From contig JADGKB010000023.1 of the NCBI GenBank assembly GCA_027604185.1, forward strand, positions 1 to 64,000: a stretch of DNA of 64,000 nt, read 5' to 3'. Shown here piece after piece: positions 32,980 through 44,469 of the stretch. How positions within the stretch are numbered: position 1 is the first letter of the stretch; each line of letters opens with the position of its first letter. The notes under the pieces were generated by a model, which saw only the letters and a program-made list of their open reading frames with translations, did no database searches and was not told the origin of the DNA. The position numbers were made by a program, and so were the translations under genes. The stretch is from Boothiomyces macroporosus (lineage: Eukaryota > Chytridiomycota > Chytridiomycetes > Rhizophydiales > Terramycetaceae).

Positions 32980-33864
32980 ATGAACCAAAATATTTTATTC
33001 CAAGAATACGAGCTGGAAGGAGTGATTGGCCAAGGAAGCTTTGCCACTGTATACAAAGCCAGGAACATCTTTACCAACCAAACAGTCGCAATCAAAGCGA
33101 TTGACTTGAAGAAGGCAAACAGCAGCTTCTCAAACGAAGTAGAGATACTAGAGCAACTTGAACAGACTGAAAACATCATTAATTTAATCGAATACTTTGA
33201 AACTACAGAGAAATTATATCTGGTATTGGAGTACTGCAGAACAGACATGTTTGATGCTATTGTCACTGATGGTATGCCATTAGACCACCCCATCTTGTTT
33301 GACTGGTTTCTGCAAGTATGTACAGCTATAGAACGAATGCACCAGATGAATCTATATCACAGAGATATTAAACTAGAAAATATCCTAATCAGCGAAAACA
33401 ATCAAGCTACCTTGACTGACTTTGGTCTCGCAACTTCAAGCAAATACTCTATCCACAAAGTTGGTACTGAAGCCTACATGGCACCAGAATGTTTCAACAT
33501 GTCAAACAGATCCAAACTCTCGCAAACATTTTCTTCTGAAAAGAATGATGTATGGGCACTTGGTGTGATGCTAATACTGATACTTGCAAGGGAACATCCT
33601 TGGGAAACGCCTAGTTACTTTGATCCTCAATTCAGATTCCACTTCTTTTCCTTCCAAGATGTGGATACCTTTAGGCAAGAGTTTGGTTTCTCTAATGAAC
33701 TATGCTTAATACTACGACAAGTATTTAATTTGGATCCATTTCAAAGACCAACGGCTACAGAATTCAAGCAAATGATTGTTAATTTGCAGTATGTGTATCA
33801 TGTAGATACCTGCTATCAGCCATCGTTAATACCAAGCGATTATAGACAAGCCATTCAAGCTTGA
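32980..33864 (+). CDS. Serine/threonine protein kinase, Ran1/Sks1-like
   Basis: A 294-residue protein in one exon, nearly all kinase domain. It has the glycine loop GQGSFATVYKA, the lysine in VAIKAIDL, the catalytic loop YHRDIKLENILI, DFGLATS, the activation-segment end GTEAYMAPECF, NDVWALGVMLILILAREHPW and a final RPTATEF helix. The HRDIKLEN loop, the GTEAYMAPE block and the short NDVW helix resemble the fungal Ran1/Pat1-Sks1-Vhs1 group, which links nutrient state to growth or meiosis; that assignment is tentative. All catalytic residues are present (K in VAIK, D in HRD, D in DFG). It has no introns, unlike most neighbours. The message probably carries a five-codon uORF overlapping the start. 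Confidence 0.88.
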   Translation: MNQNILFQEYELEGVIGQGSFATVYKARNIFTNQTVAIKAIDLKKANSSFSNEVEILEQLEQTENIINLIEYFETTEKLYLVLEYCRTDMFDAIVTDGMPLDHPILFDWFLQVCTAIERMHQMNLYHRDIKLENILISENNQATLTDFGLATSSKYSIHKVGTEAYMAPECFNMSNRSKLSQTFSSEKNDVWALGVMLILILAREHPWETPSYFDPQFRFHFFSFQDVDTFRQEFGFSNELCLILRQVFNLDPFQRPTATEFKQMIVNLQYVYHVDTCYQPSLIPSDYRQAIQA

Positions 33865-34150
33865 ACATTTTTAATTTGTAAATAAAAAGTAATTGTTTAT
33901 TTTATTTTATTCTAAATCCTAATTAAACTGCTAGTCTTGGATTACTTTGTAATTAGATTTGGATAGTTGCGCGAAAGTTGGGTGATCAATCACAGAGATT
34001 TGTATATCATCATACCAGTTACACATAGATGAGCTGGTTTTATGAAAGGAAACTGTAAATACGTTTAACCAAATAACTCTTTGAACGACAGCTAGTTTAG
34101 TTTCACATCAAGCTTAAAATAAATTCAAGTACAATAGTTTATTTTAAAGA

Positions 34151-37100
34151 TTAAAAGTTAGTAGCAGAGCTATTTCTAGCCATTTCCATAAGCACCTGAG
34201 CATTATTTTTTCCAGTCGCTAAAGCCAGTTGAGAAAACAAGGAAGTGGGCGTCATCAGCAGATTGTGTGGAGTATCAAACTCTGCGAGTTCGCCACTGTC
34301 AAGAACCATCACTCTGTCAAAGTCGGCGATCGTGTTCAGGCGATGCGCAATGCTGATTACCGTTGTCTGCTGGAAATGCCTCTTGATGGCGTCTTGGATC
34401 AGCTGGTCGGACTCTCTGTCTACCGACGCCGTTGCTTCGTCCATCACGATAAACTTGGGCTTCATGAGGATCGACCGAGCAAGACAAGTGAGCTGCCGCT
34501 GGCCGACAGACAGGTTTTCGCCGTTCGCAGTGACCGGCGCATCCAGCTTCTCTGTCAGGCCAGCGACATACTCTTTTAGCCCAGAGTACTCGAGCGCCTC
34601 CCAGAGTGCGTCGTCTGCAAAGCTGCCTTCGACATCCAGGTTGCTGCGGAACGTTCCCTCGAACAGCACCGGCTCCTGCGGAATCATCTGGATGTTCTTT
34701 CGCAGGGTCTTGATGCCGATCTGGCAAATGTCGACATCGTCGATGAGGATGGTGCCAGCTGTCGGCTCAATGATCCGGAAGAATGCAGACGCGAGAGTGG
34801 ACTTTCCAGAGCCAGTTCTCCCCACCACGCCAATCTTCTCGCCCGGGTTGATGGTGGCCGACAGGTTCTTGACTACAGGATAGTCTGGACGCGACGGGTA
34901 TCTGAGCTCGAGATTCTTCAGCTCAATCTTTCCCTTTGTTGGCCACACTGTTGGATCGCACGGCAGCACTGCCGCCTTTTCTTTTGGCAGATTCTTGCAG
35001 TAGTGCATCAGTCTTTCAACAGCGTTCATCTATCGTTAATTTGAACTTACACTCGCTTCTAAAAATCCAAACACCATCATAAAGTTAAGTATCATTCCGG
35101 CCAAAACTGAAGTCTTTGTTAGCGCCAAAGCGATAATAGCTACATACAAACTTGAAGTATTTTCTGAGTGAATGGCAAACGCTAACACAAATGTAGTTAC
35201 TAAAGTAGCCATCATGTTGACTCTGAACTTGAACCACACCATTAAACTTTGCTTGGTATACGAAATAGCTAGCACCTTGTCGATTAACCGCATTTGAATA
35301 TCAACAAATTTCGATTCTTGTTTATATGCTCTTACTACTGCAATTCCAGCCAATGTTTCACTAATGTGCGCATCCAAAGGAGAGTTACTGACCGATAGCA
35401 TTCGTTGCAAATCCAAATTACTTGGTCGAAACAACAAGAACCAGTTGTATGTGAATATTCCAACAAGCGCGAATAAGCCAAGTGTATATAAATTGGCAAA
35501 TGCAATAAGGGCAAGATTGCACACCACAGTTATCGTATTCAAAGTAAAGTACATTAACTGGTATCCCATATTTCTATCCAATTTTTCAATGTCGCTCGAA
35601 AATCGATTAAGTATTCTTCCTATCGGATTTTTATCAAAGAATGAAAGAGGTGCTGATAATAATCCGGATAACGCTGCATTGTGGATATTACAACTGGCTC
35701 TAATGGCCATAAATAAGCAGACTATTTGGAAACTAGCACCAATTAAAACTTGAACGGCGCTAGATATACAATACCAAAGCATTCTCGTGAATGAGCTACC
35801 ATCTTCCTTCTCTGAAGTCCAGTCAGTTAATAGCAGTGGGGTTACAATTTGAACCACTACAGTTGCAATTGTGAGCAGCATAAACGCCAATGGATACCCA
35901 TATCCCCCAACTGCTCTAAAGAAATCTGCATACACTTCAAATTTGACTTTTCCGTTCTTTTTTTCTTCCTCTTCAATAAATGCTTGTGCTTTATCACCCT
36001 TATTTTCTGATTTGTTCTCTTCTACTTCATGATGGACTTCTTCTGGATCATCTAGGGAATGACTTTCAATCATTTGAGTGAGCTTTCCCTTTTTGTTGAC
36101 AAGATCATTGAAGCTTCCAGATTCAACAATTTCACCATTTTCCATTACTAATATATGGTCTAGTTGGTTCAAGTACTGAAGCTGATGTGTAACCAATAGC
36201 ACTGTCTTGTCTTTCAGCATACCTTGGATAGCATTCTTGAATACATATTTTCCAACATGTGCATCAAGGGCAGCAAGAGGGTCATCCAACAAGTAGATAT
36301 CAGCATTGCTGTAGATTGATCTTGCAAGTGCTACTCTCGCTTTTTGTCCACCAGAAAGATTAACTCCGTTTTCCCCAATTTCAGTTTTTAAACCATCAGA
36401 CAAAACTGACAAGTCTCTTTCCAGCCCACACATTTTAACCACCATGTTCAACCGTTCGTTATTTCTTTCAGCATTGAACAGAATATTTTTTTCTACTGAT
36501 CCAGTTAATATCCATGGTTGCTGATTGCAGTATGCAACAGTTCCATTGACGGAAAGACTTCCGGATTCTATCTTGACTTCCCCGATAATCGAAGATAATA
36601 AAGTGCTCTTTCCAGCACCGACAGCACCCACTACACCCACTACAGAACCAGGCTTTATATTCAGATTGATGTTTGATAGCTTAAAGTCGTTACTGTTACT
36701 AGAAACAGAATCAACACCAGAAAGTAACGGTGTTGATTCATCAGAGGTTTGGGCTTCCCTTTCTGCTTTCTGCCAGGCAAAATTTGCATCATGAGCAATT
36801 ACTGATCCGTCTCCTTTTATATTATCATTCAATTCCATTTCTTCTGCCAACAAAAATTCATGAACACGCTCCATTGATTTGACACCAGCGATACAAGAAG
36901 AGATAACCCATGATATCATATCCAAAGGATTTTCAAGCTTTTGGAAATATAAAATAGCTGGGAAAATTATAGATGAGCTCATCTGATTTCCTGATAGTGA
37001 GTACACAGCAAATGTAGCGGCAATCATGATAATGACAGATGAAGTGACAAATACTTCCAAGGAACTCCAATAGATGAACTCTTTTTTCAAACTCTTTACT

Positions 37101-38045
37101 TGATCATTCCTGACCAAACCAATCTTTCTTTTGAAATAGTCTTCCAGAGTTTCGTATTTGATCACTTTGATAGCGTAGAGCATTTCCCTGACAATTGCAA
37201 GTCTTTTGTCCCCAGCCTCAATCCAAGCAGAGTAGGTTTTCCCAATCAATGGAGAAATGATTGCAGTCATTATAGCAATCAGTGCTACAATCCCAAATGC
37301 CACAAACGCTGCATTACCTAGCAATATGTAAATCATATACATAGTAAATAAGATCTGAGGAGGTAGAACTACTATGGAATCCAAAGCTCCAACCGCCATT
37401 TTAATTGCATCAACATCTTGATTGATTAGATTCAATATTTTTCCTTCAGAATATTTAGATCTAGATGCCAAAGATAATCTTAATGACTTTTGATAAATTC
37501 CAGAAACAAACAGAGATTGCTAGATTAGTGATATGTACCATAATTTGAATGAATCTTCGTGAAGTAAGAATTTCGTAGGACGTTGATAAACTCCTGGAAA
37601 ATTGGATAAATACAAGTAGTATAGCCAAAACATACCCATCTTGAATGTACCCTGGTGTACCTTGCAAATATAGAATCATTTGTTGCAAGAATATTGGTTC
37701 AATTAGAGTCAACGCAGTGCCAACAACATTCGCCAACATACTTCCAATAAAAGAAGAAAATATCGCAGAAAATAAGACATAGTACATGTTGGGCTTCTTT
37801 CTGGTAGGATCTCGTTCGCATTTCTTGGATTCTTCCCAGAACCAATCAAACTTTTTGGATATTGTAATTGCCGTATCTTTGTCGTGGAGCTTGTATAATT
37901 TCAATCGTTAGAATGATTTTACCTGTTCTGTTAATTTTCCAGCTCTTGACAGTCGCATCAATGGGTTAAGCCAACTGGCGGAGATATAACTAAACCAGTT
38001 TGGATTAATTATGGGCTGCTCGTCCGGAATCGGCTCGTATTGCAT
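34151..38045 (-). CDS. ABCC/MRP-type full-length ABC transporter
   Basis: A 1,277-residue model, complement of 37923-38045, 37539-37901, 35051-37519 and 34151-35029. The order is TMD1-NBD1-TMD2-NBD2. The N-end is NPNWFSYISASWLNPLMR. NBD1 has Walker A VGAVGAGKST, signature LSGGQKARVALARS and Walker B IYLLDDPLAALD. NBD2 has GRTGSGKST, LSVGQRQLTCLARS and FIVMDEATASVD. NBD1 keeps D where ABCC members often lack the Glu, as usual for the family. It likely exports organic anions or glutathione conjugates from the plasma or vacuolar membrane. Introns are 21 nt with an apparent GT-TG end (37902-37922), 19 nt and 21 nt. The last exon is strikingly GC-rich from about 34300 to 34990. A deleted copy lies just upstream (38416-38807). 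Confidence 0.9.
37902..37922 (-). other. Putative GT-TG intron of 21 nt in the ABCC gene
   Basis: On the minus strand it begins GTAAAATCATT and ends CTAACGATTG. Removing it gives KLTEQ-KLYKLHDKDTAI, matching the relic copy (LNE-DMYRLRNKDSAL). The nearest AG end would make 33 nt and delete K-L-Y-K, residues aligned with MYR in the relic. The other GT-TG candidate, at 51735-51754, ends in the same TAAYGATTG. Confidence 0.5.
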
Positions 38046-38415
38046 ATTAGAGAACCATCACCAACCATGTACTTTATACTTTTCAAATATTTTTTGTGGC
38101 CAATCAAATTGCAGAATATGGTGTGTCATTTTGGAGAAACTATGACTACAGTAAATTCGGGATTTCAAAGAGGTCATCGTGTACCACACAGGCTTTGATG
38201 ATCTTGGCCTATACATCAAGATATTTTCAAGTGAGTGATTTCAGACTTCCGAAAGTTATATAGTTATTGATAAACAAAAGCATACCGAATCTAATGTGGA
38301 AAACTTAGGATTTTACAGTTTTGAGACTTTTGAAGATTAGCAAAATTTGACTTTCGATTATCAGAGTCTGAGCAAGGAATTTTGATCAGTGCAAACGCGT
38401 GTGGATATAATATAT

Positions 38416-38807
38416 TTATTTCTTTGACTTTGCTGCAATATCCAACAACAAATTGGCATTATTTTTCCAGTTGCTAATGCCAGTTGAGAAAACAAGGGTG
38501 TGGGCGTCATCAGCAGAGTATCAAACTCTCGAGTTCACCATTGTCAAGAACCATCACTCTGTCAAAGTCGGCACTGAACAATCAAACTGTTGCTCGTTAA
38601 ATCTGTTCCAAAATCCATCAAGCTTTTTGGATATTTCCAGCGCTGAATCTTTATTTCTGAGCCTGTACATATCCTTAGTAAGTCCTCATTGAGCATCCCG
38701 TTCTTTGACAACTTCATCAACGGGTTAAGCCAACTGACAGAGATAAAATCGTACCAATTTGGATTAATTTCAGTATATTGATCAACCGAAAGATGATATT
38801 GGGACAT
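38416..38807 (-). pseudogene. Relic of a second ABCC gene with a large internal deletion
   Basis: The 5' part (ATG at 38807; MSQYHLSVDQYTEI, then NPNWYDFISVSWLNPLMKLS) matches the N-end of the intact neighbour. Near 38575 it jumps directly to the homologue of the last 170 bases (DFDRVMVLD..., TPLFSQLALATGKNNA), ending with stop TAA 38416-38418. About 3.4 kb, including both membrane domains and both ATP-binding domains, is missing, so no transporter can be made. At the place of the neighbour's first intron there is only an 11-base remnant (GACTTACTAAG). It is clearly a tandem duplicate of the ABCC gene that later collapsed. Confidence 0.88.
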
Positions 38808-39072
38808 TAAGAGAACTCTTTTTGGTCTCTAATTTTTCTTGTTCGACTATGACTCACAGCACCTTGTTCTTAACTGATTTACTAAACAGTAGAGTTGGTT
38901 AACAGTAGTAAAATGGAGCATTTCCTGGTATCCATTAATTAATCTTTAGGATTGTGTCGTGTAACCAGCCCTTGATGAACTGCGGATTGCAGACTGTGGT
39001 AATATTCATTCTTAATTCCAAGTCCTTCCTTTCACCTGAGTAAACCCAGCTCCAAATATTTAATTTTTTTTC

Positions 39073-40072
39073 ATGAAACTTGCAAATCCATTTGGTTTTC
39101 GAACAACTTTTGATTTCAATTCCAAAATATTCTGGTACCCTCCACATCAAGCAAAAGCTTTGATGCAGTTGAAAAACGGCATCCACCATATAGATTTGGT
39201 AGTAGAAGTGCGGGACGCCAGGATTCCTTTGACTTGTTTAAATTCAGTAGTTTTGAATAGAAAAAAGTTGGTGGTGTACAATAAAGTGGACTTGGCGAAT
39301 CCGCAGCTGCTTCCTGCGCTAAAGGATTACTTGAAGAAATACAGACAGGAGGATGTAATTTTCACCAAAGCAAACGAAGGATTTAACGTCAAAGGAATTC
39401 TAAAGTATGCTATTGACTATTGCAAATCAGATCCTATTAGGTAATTCATTATTGACGAGATTTCCCTATTTATCTGTGGTGGTTGTTGGTGCGCCAAATG
39501 TTGGAAAATCCACTTTGATAAATCAGTTGCGAAACTTGGGAATGAAAAAGAAAAAAGTAACGCAGGTTGGTCCAAAAGCCGGAGTTACTAGAATGATTCA
39601 GACTAGAGTAAAGATTCACCCGGATCCACCAATATATTTAACAGACACTCCTGGAATATTCAACCCAATTGTCTCAACTCCTATAGAATGTCTGAAAATT
39701 GCATTGACTGGTGGGACAAACGATTCTCTAACAACTAAAATCAATGTTGCCGATTATCTCTTGTTCCGACTAAACAACTCCAAGAATTACAAGTATTATT
39801 GCCAGTTGCTCAATATGGAACCGACAGATAATATTCATGACATATTGCTTCAAATTTGCAAAAAATACGAGTTTAAAGTGGATGAAAACACTCGAATTAA
39901 TCGACTTTTGGATGAGAAGGATTATGATATGGATAAAGCAGCAGAGCTACTTATCGAGCTGTATAGAAAAGGTCAACTTGGGCGAATGACTTTGGATGAC
40001 TGCTCAAAAGAAGGCTTGGATGATTTCTTTCAAAATAATCAGCCTGATAATCTATTATACAACGAAATTTAG
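39073..40072 (+). CDS. MTG1: Mitochondrial ribosome-assembly GTPase Mtg1 (RbgA/YlqF family)
   Basis: A 326-residue protein from 39073-39440 and 39460-40072, with a 19-nt intron ending TTGACGAG. It has the circular permutation typical of the family: G4 (YNKVDLA, about residue 73) comes before G1 (GAPNVGKSTLINQL, about 133) and G3 (DTPGIF). The N-terminus (MKLANPFGFRTTFDFNSKIF, then WYPPHQAKALMQL) has the family's W(F/Y)PxHM-type motif. Removing the intron joins DPIR to FPYLSVVVVGAPNVGKS. The protein assists late assembly of the large subunit of mitochondrial (bacterial-type) ribosomes. The C-terminal helical domain is intact. It converges on eIF4G with 68 bases between the stops. Confidence 0.9.
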
Positions 40073-40125
40073 AATCAGGGATATTTACAATCAAGGATAT
40101 TTAGAATCAAGGATATTTAGAATCA
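40071..40125 (+). repeat. 16-bp tandem repeat between convergent genes
   Basis: Three units of AGAATCAAGGATATTT (one reads AGAATCAGGGATATTT, one ACAATCAAGGATATTT) plus a partial fourth lie between the MTG1 and eIF4G stop codons, in their shared 3' region. Confidence 0.7.
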
Positions 40126-40140
40126 TTTTGTTACATATAT

Positions 40141-43100
40141 TTAATTATCTTCCTTCAAATATTTCAACCATCCATTTAATTCTTCAGCATTTTCACAGTC
40201 GCCAGATTCGATATATTGAACTTGAACCGGTTCTAATGCAAATTCCAGTGCAAGAAATATTCTATAAATATCTTCTAAATAAACTACATTAACAATAAAG
40301 TACCCAAAAGATTAATTGTCTTCAAATATGTTTCAGCAGCCTTCAGCCAGTTTGTAGAATCAGAGATTACTTGCTTTAGCCATTCCAAATTGCCAATTTC
40401 AGTCTTCAATGTGCTGTAAACTTCCTTGCTGCGTTCTTTCGGACTATTTGAAAAGTCTCCATCAAATACAGTTTTTTCAATGACAGCAGAAATGACACTT
40501 CCAGCAAGAGCAGCTTCAAATTCATCCTTGGCAAGAATTTCCGCATCTCTTTCCTTATCGAAAGCTCTATAGCTTTCATTGAATGTAACTTCATATCCCA
40601 ACTGTTCAAAAGTATTGCCAACTATCTTGTTCAATAGAGAAACAGAATCCAGCTTTTTGAATTTTACCCATTTTTCAATTGCAGCACTGTTGGAATGCTT
40701 GCCAGTAAAGAAGTCTTTAATATCAATTTGATTGTCCCACAGGAATTGAATTTGAGCTCCAGCAGGCAACTCCAATAAAATGGCAGCCAAAAAGTCTGGT
40801 GCAGTAGGTTTGATACCACCATATTGCGTAACTGGTTCAATAATTGTTTTCAAGTCTTCCAAAGTGAAATAAGATGGGTCTTCCTTGTATAGTGGAACAA
40901 GCAACTGCGCAAAATTTTTGAAGCAATTTGGATAATCATATCGGTCGTCTTCAAACAGTCCTAAAAAGTTGGCAAACCCATTCCAAAAGACGGACCTGTC
41001 ATATGGAGAGCCTTCCGCAAGATACAACCTTTTTACCAGGATAACCAGTTTTAACACAAACTTGCCGTTATCGTCCAACAAGAATTGAATAATTTTTCCA
41101 GGTAAAGTGTCGAGAACTTCTTCATCAGTGATACCGGCGATATCTTCAATGAGTTCAGAGTACTCAAACGATTCTTTGTACTCTTTGAACGCCTTTTCCA
41201 TAGTTTCTTTATCGGACAATGCAGGCTTTGCAGGTTCTGCTTCGACAGATTCAGGAGAAAGCACTTCATCTGCAGATTGTTGGTTTGCATCATTGCTATG
41301 CAAAGCATCAAATACATTTGTAGACTTTTCAGTAGGCTTGACATCCTTTTTACCCCAAGCAGCACGCACAGGCGCAAGGGAAGGTTTTTCAGTAATAGAA
41401 ACTTGACCATATTGAGGCTTTTCTTTGACCGAAGTCCATCCATCATCAGTACCTTTGCGTTTTTCGATCGAAATTTTCTTCCCACTCCTGCTGTCTTCTT
41501 TTTTAAAGTCTTCCTTCTTTCCACGAACAATAGTTGGTTTTCTGTCGGCTGATTTCTTGTCTGTTTTCTTTTTGTCATCCTTGACAACACCTTGAACCCA
41601 GTTGTTCTTTCTCAAGTCAAGCATTTCAATCAACATAAAGTACTTTCTACTTCTACCTTCCTCAAGAGGCTTTGCAATTGTTTCAATTCGCTTAAAGTAC
41701 CCATCTATTACTTGAACTCTTTCAGGCTTGTCCAATCTCTTTCCACAGGTTAAAAGAACGGATTGCAAACTTTCTACATCTTCTTCATCTGGCACTTCTT
41801 TCTGGAGCAATTGCACAATGCATCGATGGATAATATTTTCTGATAAAAGACCATTCAGGAATAGCTGACACACAAATCTAATGTTACCGATTGAACGTCT
41901 CTTCAACTTTGAGCGCTCTTCAGCATCAATAGTATCATCGTCAATCCATTTAGTTTCACTTTCAAATTCGCTTTGACATCTTTGCAATAACTGTTTTCTA
42001 AAAATGTTATTCGCAACTTGACCGTTTGGAGACATCCATGGCTCGATTTCAGGGAATTTGAAAATGATATCATAACATAGTTTAGCATACAAGGCAGAGA
42101 ACACTGGTTCCAAAACCGCTTTGTCATAAATAACTTTCATGAATTCTTCCAATAGAATTTCATTGCTGATTTTATGATCCATCATCTTTCCAAGAATCTT
42201 ATCATAGTTTTCTTTGGAGATTTTGTTCAGCAAACCTGAATTAATTCAAATTACCTCGAAGTTTGTTTAGGGTAACACCATCCTCATCAAGCAACTGACG
42301 GACTTTTTTGATATCCCAAGCATTTTCACCTTTTTCCAATGGAGCAATGACCGGCTTTTCGGTATCTCTTCTACCTCTTTTACCTGGTAAACCTCGGTGT
42401 TGAGAAGACTGCTGGCGAGACATGGACACTCCTTTCTGTCCTCCGCGTTTGCGATCGCCTTTTCCACGGCTAGACTCAAACCCAGAGTTTTGTCTAGACA
42501 TGTAAACACTTCCCCCTTTGTTAGCAGACGGTAGTTTCTCGTACATGTAGATATCTTTCTGTTCTGGAGTTCCTACAGGAGGTACAATTCCAGGAAGCTT
42601 TCCCATTGCCATCATCCAGGTAATGTCATACTTTAATGTTTGACCCGGCTGAATATTTGGATTGGCAATTCCCTCTGGGTATTGAATATTCGAACTATCA
42701 ACAATTAAAATAGCGTCTGGATTTGCAAAGATTCTTTCAGGCTTTACCTCCACGATTTCACCTTCTTCGAGTTCTGGCTTGGATTCATCCTTTTCAACAG
42801 GTTCTGGGCTTTGCGCAATACGATCATTTACTATTGGGGAAGATGGGGATAAGGTATCTTTGTTCAATTCTTCTTCTGGCTCAGCCTTTTCTTCCATAAT
42901 ATTTTCTTCCATAACATTTTCTTCTTGAACAGCAGGTTCATCTTTCTCTGGGATTTCTTCTTGAATTTCTTCCTTTGGTTCCTCGACAGCTGCTTTTGGC
43001 TCTTCGACAGCTGCTTTTGGCTCTTCGACAGCTGGTTTTGGTTCCTCGACAGCTGGTTTTGGCTCTTCAACTTTAGGAGTTGGAGTGACTGGCTTGACAT

Positions 43101-44082
43101 TCAGTACTTTGCCGGTTGTAGGATCTTTCAAGACAATGCCCCTTTTTACTTCTGGGGTAGGGGTGACAGGAACTACGGGTTTCTTTACTGGTGTTTCTGG
43201 CTCTTCAGCAGGGGTAACAGGTACTGGCTTTGCAGCAGACGAAGGAGTGACAGGCTTTGGTGGTAAAATAATTTCACTCTTGGTAAGTGGATTAACAATC
43301 TTGATTGCACTTTTCTTTGGCGGAACAACGACAATTTTGCTAGCTTGAGGAGGAGTAGCAGGGATATTTGGATTGTAGGCAGGGTAGTAGTCTGGTGGAA
43401 CGTATCCAGCAGGGAATTGTCCATAAAACTGTTGCTGTCCAGGGTAATAAGGCTGCTGCGGGTAAAACGGTTGTTGATAAGGAGCATTGGGTCTAATAGA
43501 TGAACGTGCATATGGGATTGGAATTGGCTGTCCAACTCCAGGTTGAGGAATCACATTAGCAGGCATTGGCGGGACAACAGCAGGTACAATTGGAACTGCT
43601 GGTGGTGGAACTGGAGGTTTGCTAATTTTGACTGCAGGAGCTGCAGATGGATTAATTCCAGGGACAGGCACTTTACCAGCAACTGCAGGTGGTTGCGATT
43701 GTTCTACTTGAACAGAGTGAGCTGGAGCTGAATTTACTGCAGGGGGCGCTGATGCTGTTCTAGAAATGTTCAAATCTGTATTTCCAGGACTAGCACTTCC
43801 AAATAATGGCTTACCCGTTCCCCAAGCACTAATGTTAAGATCAAAAAACCTCTTGACTGGTGCAACAGCCGGACTAATTGTAACTGCAGGAGATTTACTA
43901 TCAATCATTTTTTTAACTGGTGGCTTTCCGTTTGTAACTGGTCCAGATTGTTTTACTGGCTGTGATTGCTTTGATACAGTCACGGAAACTGGTTGTGTTG
44001 CTGTGGATCCAAATTTAATTGAATTATCCTTTGTATCCTTTGCAGCTGCAGCTGAATAAGATTTCTTCGGTTGACTAGACAT
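40141..44082 (-). CDS. TIF4631: Translation initiation factor eIF4G
   Basis: A 1,300-residue protein, complement of 42255-44082, 40304-42235 and 40141-40283, with introns of 19 and 20 nt. The N-terminal 500 residues are Pro/Ala/Val-rich low complexity with a repeated VEEPKPA motif and an acidic stretch. The eIF4E-binding motif is KYDITWMMAM at about residue 492 (YxxxxMM form of YxxxxL-phi). An RGG/RS patch precedes the MIF4G domain, which starts at AWDIKKVRQLLDEDG, then KLRGLLNKISKENYDKIL. MA3/W2-like helical parts occupy the C-terminal half, and the last exon adds VYLEDIYRIFLALEFALEPVQ. It is the cap-complex scaffold bridging eIF4E, eIF4A and eIF3. The intron at 42236-42254 sits inside MIF4G and its removal rebuilds KLRG-LLNK. 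Confidence 0.9.
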
Positions 44083-44163
44083 CCGAAAAAAGTAAAGTCC
44101 TATTTCTCTTCAATTTTTTTTACAGTACTTCGCCACTTTCGATGAGTTGGTGGAAACTAAAAA

Positions 44164-44418
44164 TCAAAACAATTCAATGTATCCATCATTTGGGAATAGT
44201 GTCCCCCATACGGATACGCTGCATTCTGCGTGTGATCCAGAAATTTCCCTCTGATTATTATGCCAGATTTCAACGTGAACAGAGTAACCAGGCGATATAC
44301 CTTTGAGGGCCTTGAATAGTGGTGAAATGCGTTCATAAATTTCCGCCATACAGAATCGTGTAAATGCAAATAAAAAGAATGAACTAGCAGTAGTATGTGG
44401 TATCTGTTTCAGTGCCAT
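44164..44418 (-). CDS. Doubtful small open frame upstream of eIF4G
   Basis: An 84-codon frame starting MALKQIPHTTASSFFLFAF in the divergent promoter between eIF4G and the MIT-like gene. No homology is recognised, and no intron or signal supports it. Two frames overlap here. It is listed because it fills most of a 387-bp gap. Confidence 0.2.
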   Translation of the reverse strand: MALKQIPHTTASSFFLFAFTRFCMAEIYERISPLFKALKGISPGYSVHVEIWHNNQREISGSHAECSVSVWGTLFPNDGYIELF

Positions 44419-44469
44419 GTAATAATCCAATGTTTTTGACAGACGCCGCTTCTCTTTCTGAATCCTAAA

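Noticed and set aside
34229..34883. Long plus-strand frames opposite NBD2 of the ABCC gene
   Set aside because: They arise from the GC-rich coding segment on the other strand. The minus-strand frame carries all ABC motifs.
37890..37922. 33-nt GT-AG intron in place of the 21-nt GT-TG one in the ABCC gene
   Set aside because: It would delete KLYK, which aligns with conserved MYR in the adjacent relic copy. Kept only as an alternative.
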